From contig JAEZTB010000030.1 of NCBI GenBank assembly GCA_023443745.1, positions 1 through 64,000 of the forward strand: a DNA stretch of 64,000 nucleotides. Direction: 5' to 3'. A program made the translations under genes and the position numbers. Below are positions 59,798-64,000 of this stretch, piece after piece. The notes beneath the pieces were generated by a model. That model made no database searches and was not told where the DNA came from. It was given only the letters and a program-made list of their open reading frames with translations. Source of the DNA: Bacillota bacterium (GTDB lineage Bacteria > Bacillota > Clostridia > DSM-8532). The first letter of the stretch is position 1. The number at the start of each line of letters is the position of its first letter.

Positions 59798-60994
59798 ATG
59801 ACAAAATTAGGTGTTACCGCCCCAATGGGGTTTTTAGCGGCAGGTGTAGCCTGCGGTCTTAAAAAAAATGGAAACAGCGACCTGGCTATGGTCGTTTCAG
59901 ATAATGTTGCTCAAGCAGCCGGTATTTTTACCACCAATGTGGTTAAAGGGCACTCCCTTCAATGGTCCCGGGAAAAAATCCAAAATGGTACGGCTCGTGC
60001 CGTAGTGATCAACAGTGGCTGTGCCAATGCCTGTGTTGGCCCTCAGGGCAATAAAGACGCTTTTGACATGGCAAGCCATGCAGCTGGGCTTATCGAATGC
60101 AAGCCCGAGGAAGTCATGCTGGGTTCAACAGGTGTTATAGGCTTTCCTTTGGATATGGCAAAAATAAAGAAGGGGATTGATGAAGCCTTTAGCTCCCTTT
60201 CAGATCAGGGAGGCGCTCTTGCGTCAAAAGCCATTATGACTACGGATACTTTTTCGAAGGAAGCTTCAAAATCTTTTGTTCTTGACGGAAAGACCATTAC
60301 CATCGGCGGTATGGCAAAGGGCTCGGGTATGATCCATCCCAATATGGCCACCATGATTTCAATTCTGACGACCGATATTGCCATCTCTCAAAAGCTTCTG
60401 GATAAAGCTCTCAAGACAGTTGCAGAATGCTCCTTTAACCGCATTTCGGTTGACGGTGATACCAGCGTATGTGACAAGGTTTTGATCCTGGCCAATGGAA
60501 AAGCAGGCAATACGCCTTTGACTACCGAAGACCAAGCCTATAATGCGTTTTTAGAAGCTCTTCTGGAGGTTTCCGTCACTCTCTCCAAAATGTTGGCCAA
60601 AGACGGCGAAGGCGCCACCAAGCTGGTGGAAATTCGCGCGGAGCATTGCTCAGACAAGGAAACCGCCCACCTTATTCTCAATGCGGTGGCTAAATCACCT
60701 CTGGTCAAAACCGCTTTATTCGGACAGGACGCCAACTGGGGAAGAATCTTTACGGCTGCCGGTTATTCCGGTGCCAGCTTTGACCCTGAAAAGGTGGATA
60801 TATACCTGGGAGATCTTTTGGTTTGCAGAAACGGTATAGCTCTCCCCTTTGATGAGGACCGTGCTTCGGAGATTTTAAAGGAAAACGAAATCATAATCAC
60901 TCTGGACTTTAAAGCCGGAGAAATCAGTGATAAAATCTGGACCTGTGATCTTTCATTGGATTATGTCAAGATAAACGGCTCATACAGGAGCTAA
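59798..60994 (+). CDS. argJ: Glutamate N-acetyltransferase / ornithine acetyltransferase
   Basis: A 398-aa enzyme of arginine biosynthesis that moves the acetyl group from N-acetylornithine to glutamate (and in bifunctional forms uses acetyl-CoA). Motifs: VINSGCANACVGPQG and KGSGMIHPNMATMISILTTD, where the autoproteolytic nucleophile Thr lies in the MATM segment (about residue 186), giving alpha and beta chains; the C-terminus LDYVKINGSYRS is typical. GGAGGGCTAAAAT precedes the ATG. It stands alone, without argC, argB or argD beside it, and is followed 91 bp later by cheW with no clear terminator. Mono- or bifunctionality cannot be told. Confidence 0.95.
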   Translation: MTKLGVTAPMGFLAAGVACGLKKNGNSDLAMVVSDNVAQAAGIFTTNVVKGHSLQWSREKIQNGTARAVVINSGCANACVGPQGNKDAFDMASHAAGLIECKPEEVMLGSTGVIGFPLDMAKIKKGIDEAFSSLSDQGGALASKAIMTTDTFSKEASKSFVLDGKTITIGGMAKGSGMIHPNMATMISILTTDIAISQKLLDKALKTVAECSFNRISVDGDTSVCDKVLILANGKAGNTPLTTEDQAYNAFLEALLEVSVTLSKMLAKDGEGATKLVEIRAEHCSDKETAHLILNAVAKSPLVKTALFGQDANWGRIFTAAGYSGASFDPEKVDIYLGDLLVCRNGIALPFDEDRASEILKENEIIITLDFKAGEISDKIWTCDLSLDYVKINGSYRS

Positions 60995-61085
60995 GGCGCA
61001 GACAAGTAGCAGGATTTCAAAAATAATGTTAATTCATTAAAGATGATGGGTAAAGAATAGTGAGAAAAGAGATGGAGGTATTCCC

Positions 61086-61565
61086 ATGGGCGTACAGCAA
61101 CTCATTAAGTTTCAGGTATCTGATGAGACCTTCGGAATTGGAATTACTCAGATTTTTCAAATTCTAAAGCCTCAGGAAATTTTCAAGGTTCCCAATACCC
61201 CGCCCTTTGTTGAGGGACTATTGAACCTGCGCGGGAAGGTCCTGACGGTCTTCAACTTGAGGAAACGCTTTAATTTACCTCCCAAGGAGAATGACGAGAA
61301 TACCAAAATTATTATTATTAATATGAATGGTTATCTATTAGGTTTTATCGTCGACAGCGTGACTGAGATTGTCCGTGTTCCCGATGAAGAGATTGAGACT
61401 ACCCCTCCCTCCATCACAAGCTTTGATAAACGGTTCATCTCAGGTGTTGCAAAGCTTGGGGACAAGCTCATCCTTCTTTTAAATCTGGAGAAGGTTCTAA
61501 CGCCCGACGAAGAGCAGCAGGTTATAGAGCTTGTTAATAAACATAGCGCTGAGATTGTTCAATAA
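61086..61565 (+). CDS. cheW: CheW-domain chemotaxis/signalling coupling protein
   Basis: A 159-aa single CheW domain: LIKFQVSDETFGIGITQIFQ, then FVEGLLNLRGKVLTVFNLRK, and FISGVAKLGDKLILLLNLEK. It links chemoreceptors to the CheA kinase. Length is normal for a stand-alone CheW. GGAGGTATTCCC precedes the ATG. No cheA, receptor or flagellar gene is in the window, so it is an orphan here; it may belong to a dispersed chemotaxis set or to another signalling array. A strong terminator follows. Confidence 0.9.
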   Translation: MGVQQLIKFQVSDETFGIGITQIFQILKPQEIFKVPNTPPFVEGLLNLRGKVLTVFNLRKRFNLPPKENDENTKIIIINMNGYLLGFIVDSVTEIVRVPDEEIETTPPSITSFDKRFISGVAKLGDKLILLLNLEKVLTPDEEQQVIELVNKHSAEIVQ

Positions 61566-61597
61566 TTGAAATTTGTTGTTCTCACAATAGCTTCCAG

Positions 61598-61628
61598 GGC
61601 CTTGAGCAAACATGCTTAAGGCCTTTTT
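61598..61628 (+). terminator. Terminator of cheW
   Basis: GGCCTTGAGCA (61598-61608) pairs with TGCTTAAGGCC (61613-61623, one G-T pair), followed by TTTTTT. Confidence 0.8.
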
Positions 61629-61714
61629 TAGGAACCCATCTGATTACCATAGAAATAAATAGCGTATATCGGGCATATCTTTATTCTGAGAGCAATGCTC
61701 CGAGAAACGATCCA

Positions 61715-62416
61715 ATGAATAAGATTTCCTTAAAGATCTGGTTAAAAAAAAGATTCAACCGGCGCTTCCGGATTATATCCGCTTTTGTGGCCATATTTTT
61801 AATAGGCGGTGCCTTGTTGTTTTATCTTCCGTCGGTGGTGCCCCGTTATCTTTTTACACTGGGTGAAAGATTTTCGGTGCTGACGCCTAAAAGCTTCAAT
61901 CTGGGACAACTCTACGATTTTAATACCCTTTCTGAAGAAAATGATACAATGAAAACTCAGGTATCGGAAACGAGTAAAGAGTTGGTATTGCCTCGCCCGG
62001 ACAATCATATGATCGTTTTTAAATATCCTGAGGTGGTGTCTTTGGGACGGCCAACCTATCTTGGCAGCGAGATCTCCCAAAGTGTGGATTTTACCGTTAA
62101 AAAGCCGCCTGCTATCGGTCTTATTCAGATTTGGGTCCTCAATACTTCCCTGGAGGATTTCCTGGAGGCATCAAAAAGTAATTCTACTATAGAGTATACT
62201 CATTTTAACAGCAAACAAGAAAAAAAGGATACTTTAAGCTATATCCTTTGGGATTATACATTTACTAAGGATAATGCCACCATCCACGGGCTGGAGGCGT
62301 TTTTTGACGACAAGCCCTATATGTACAGGATCAGTGTTTATGTTGAAAGCAAAAACTACGATAAAAGCTTCCAAAGCCTGTTCGACGGCATGGTTCGATC
62401 TGTAACGGTTAGATGA
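61715..62416 (+). CDS. Membrane-anchored protein of unknown function
   Basis: A 233-aa protein with a basic N-terminus (KKRFNRRFR), one membrane segment (IISAFVAIFLIGGALLFYL, about 20-38), and an extracytoplasmic domain. Its latter part (WDYTFTKDNATIHGLEAFFD, then YRISVYVESKNYDKSFQSLF, ending DGMVRSVTVR) resembles PsbP/DcrB-like domains in layout, as does the lipoprotein at 12585. The ribosome-binding site is weak. It converges closely (2 bp) with the diguanylate cyclase gene. I do not recognise a characterised family. Confidence 0.65.
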   Translation: MNKISLKIWLKKRFNRRFRIISAFVAIFLIGGALLFYLPSVVPRYLFTLGERFSVLTPKSFNLGQLYDFNTLSEENDTMKTQVSETSKELVLPRPDNHMIVFKYPEVVSLGRPTYLGSEISQSVDFTVKKPPAIGLIQIWVLNTSLEDFLEASKSNSTIEYTHFNSKQEKKDTLSYILWDYTFTKDNATIHGLEAFFDDKPYMYRISVYVESKNYDKSFQSLFDGMVRSVTVR

Positions 62417-62418
62417 AT

Positions 62419-64000
62419 CTATCGCGATGCTTCCCTGGCCATGGCAATACAGACAAGATTCCTGCCGTCATGCTTGGCCTCATAAAGAGCATCGTCGGCA
62501 GTTTTTATAAGCTCCGTCGGTTTGCTTGCTGATTCGGGGAAGGTGGATACCCCCGCACTCATTGTAACAGAAGCAGAAACGACACGGTCGGTTATGGTCA
62601 GCTGTGCAATGCTGCTTCTCAAGTCCTCTGCCTTTTCGTGAGCCTGGACCAGTGAGGTATGGGGCATCAGCACCACGAACTCCTCACCGCCATAGCGCGC
62701 AAAGATGTCCTCTTTCCTTAAGGTTTTCATAATATGGGCTGAAATAGTTTTTAGCACCAGATCCCCGAAAAGATGACCGTAAGTGTCATTGAACTTTTTA
62801 AAGTGATCAATGTCAAAAAGAATCAGGGAAAGGTCGTAGCCTTTTTCTTGAGCCTTCTTATATTCCTCTTCCAGCTTGTCCTGGAAAAACAGACGATTAT
62901 AGGCCCCTGTCAGGCCGTCCAGGGTAGCAAGATCGTGCATTTGCTGATAGAGGCGGGCATTTTCTATGGCAATACTCACCTGTTGGGATATAATTTCCAG
63001 GAGTCTCACGTTTTCATTGTCGAAGGCATCCTTAATGCTATGCTCAATGAGCACGATACCCAAAACCTTACCCTTGGCCAGAAGGGGGACACAGATCATG
63101 GACTTAATATTACGGCCCTGGGTAAAAGGATATTCCTCGGGCGTAACAGCGTTGTCAATCATGGAGTGACCCTCATCGGTAGTCGGCTTGAGGATGTCAC
63201 TGTTGATATAGTCCGATACAATGGCCAGGTCCTTTTTATCAAAGATACTGGACACCTGAACCTTAAGCTTGTTCTGGGGACCGTAGCTCAGGGCAATGGT
63301 GGAATGATAGACGCCCATGACACCGATAATAACGTCATTGACAAACTTAAGCAATTCGTGCATATCAAAAATAGAGGTTATGGCCTGAGAAATTTGCTGA
63401 AGGGTATAGAATTCCGCTAAACTGGAGGTCAGCCTGCTATTGGTCTCCTCCAGCTGATTATTGGTTTCCCGCATTTTGTCGTAATGGGTCTGAATTTCTT
63501 TCTTAACCTGCTCGAGCTGTACATATTTGTCGCCCAGACGATCAATGAGAATATTGTTTTCCTCTTCACTCCTTGAGTATTCATTATACACCGCTCCTAA
63601 AACACTGCAAAAAAGAGCAAAGAGGATATATTGAAAGGTGATGCTCTGAGCAATCAACATGATATCTGGTAACAGAACATCCTGCCTTAACCCATCGAAC
63701 AAATGAGGAATGAATATCTGAGCTATTGTCTGAGTGAACCAGCCTATAACTATATACGGAACTGATTTTTTAAAACCTCTTGAGAGGCTGATGAAGGTTA
63801 TGGAAAACAAAGGAACAAAATAGAAATATGCGCTGCAATGAAGGGTGCTAATGAGGATAGCAAGAATAATGACTTCGAGACCCTTTAAAATGTTAAAATA
63901 TCTAAGATAATCAGCCTTTTCTTTTTTAACAGCATTTATCTTAGCTAGATTCAGCACCATGAACAGAATATAAAGCGAAACCTGGACACCAAAAAATCCT
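62419..64000 (-). CDS. Membrane GAF-GGDEF diguanylate cyclase (5' end outside window)
   Basis: At least 527 codons. Membrane segments occupy the N-terminal part, followed by a coiled coil (EEENNILIDRLGDKYVQLEQ), a GAF domain (MHELLKFVNDVIIGVMGVYH to VSIAIENARLY), and a C-terminal GGDEF domain with intact RYGGEEFVVLMP. An RKED stretch five residues before GGEEF fits the c-di-GMP inhibitory I-site. It should make c-di-GMP in response to a small ligand or membrane signal. The frame stays open through the right edge with hydrophobic sequence (VSLYILF) before the ATG at 63960, which lacks a ribosome-binding site, so the true start is beyond the window. Confidence 0.88.
   Translation of the reverse strand, partial: GFFGVQVSLYILFMVLNLAKINAVKKEKADYLRYFNILKGLEVIILAILISTLHCSAYFYFVPLFSITFISLSRGFKKSVPYIVIGWFTQTIAQIFIPHLFDGLRQDVLLPDIMLIAQSITFQYILFALFCSVLGAVYNEYSRSEEENNILIDRLGDKYVQLEQVKKEIQTHYDKMRETNNQLEETNSRLTSSLAEFYTLQQISQAITSIFDMHELLKFVNDVIIGVMGVYHSTIALSYGPQNKLKVQVSSIFDKKDLAIVSDYINSDILKPTTDEGHSMIDNAVTPEEYPFTQGRNIKSMICVPLLAKGKVLGIVLIEHSIKDAFDNENVRLLEIISQQVSIAIENARLYQQMHDLATLDGLTGAYNRLFFQDKLEEEYKKAQEKGYDLSLILFDIDHFKKFNDTYGHLFGDLVLKTISAHIMKTLRKEDIFARYGGEEFVVLMPHTSLVQAHEKAEDLRSSIAQLTITDRVVSASVTMSAGVSTFPESASKPTELIKTADDALYEAKHDGRNLVCIAMAREASR

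Noticed and set aside
1..64000. CRISPR arrays, tRNA or rRNA genes, integrase or transposase genes
   Set aside because: Scanning by eye I found no spaced identical repeats, no cloverleaf with T-loop signature, and no protein with integrase or transposase motifs.

Overview
This window looks like a chromosomal segment from a strictly anaerobic, Gram-positive member of the Clostridia. The grounds are oxygen-sensitive central enzymes (pyruvate:ferredoxin oxidoreductase, anaerobic ribonucleotide reductase and its activase), a pyrophosphate-type phosphofructokinase, S-layer-homology (SLH) surface proteins, a PyrR-type pyrimidine attenuator, strong GGAGG ribosome-binding sites with frequent TTG/GTG starts, and intrinsic terminators after most genes. 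I cannot name the genus. No tRNA, rRNA, CRISPR array, intact insertion sequence or prophage was seen.

Layout. 1-2.4 kb: pyrimidine salvage/transport (pyrR, uraA) behind a promoter and PyrR-binding attenuator. 2.4-3.1 kb: a gene-poor stretch bracketed by two related GGACGGT inverted repeats, holding a tiny ORF, a well-folded candidate non-coding RNA with its own terminator, and a 50-aa ORF. 3.1-4.8 kb: a radical SAM/SPASM-like protein and an XRE repressor/membrane-protein pair with three operator-like repeats. 4.9-10.2 kb: topB and nrdD-nrdG behind two NrdR-like boxes. 10.3-12.3 kb: gap divergent from a LysR regulator. 12.6-21.3 kb: a lipoprotein and two SLH proteins; the first is about 2039 aa with 14 propeller-type repeats and is richer in G+C than its surroundings. 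21.4-27 kb: PFOR, a rhomboid-like protease, and a receiver/degenerate-GGDEF protein.

27-36.4 kb is the most interesting part: one minus-strand operon under a LacI-type regulator. It encodes a sugar ABC importer (lipoprotein plus two permeases), a secreted DUF4185/GH183-like propeller protein with carbohydrate-binding modules, a DUF2961 (GH172) enzyme, a PfkB sugar kinase and a stand-alone SIS isomerase resembling arabinose-5-phosphate isomerase. Read together, these make a plausible D-arabinan utilisation pathway: outside cleavage, import, release of D-arabinose, 5-phosphorylation, isomerisation to ribulose 5-phosphate. Two matching palindromic operators lie at the lacI and transporter promoters.

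36.5-50.5 kb: pyrophosphate-PFK, a MATE exporter, a decayed AraC gene, then a second sugar region with GH38 alpha-mannosidase, AraC and LacI regulators, a GH130 enzyme and a divergent LplB/YtcP-type ABC importer, suggesting mannoside use. 50.6-64 kb: an unusual PEP/pyruvate-binding-domain protein, two bacterial PH-domain membrane proteins, a TPR protein, secA, a YerC-like regulator, argJ, cheW, an anchored protein of unknown function and a GAF-GGDEF diguanylate cyclase that runs off the right edge.
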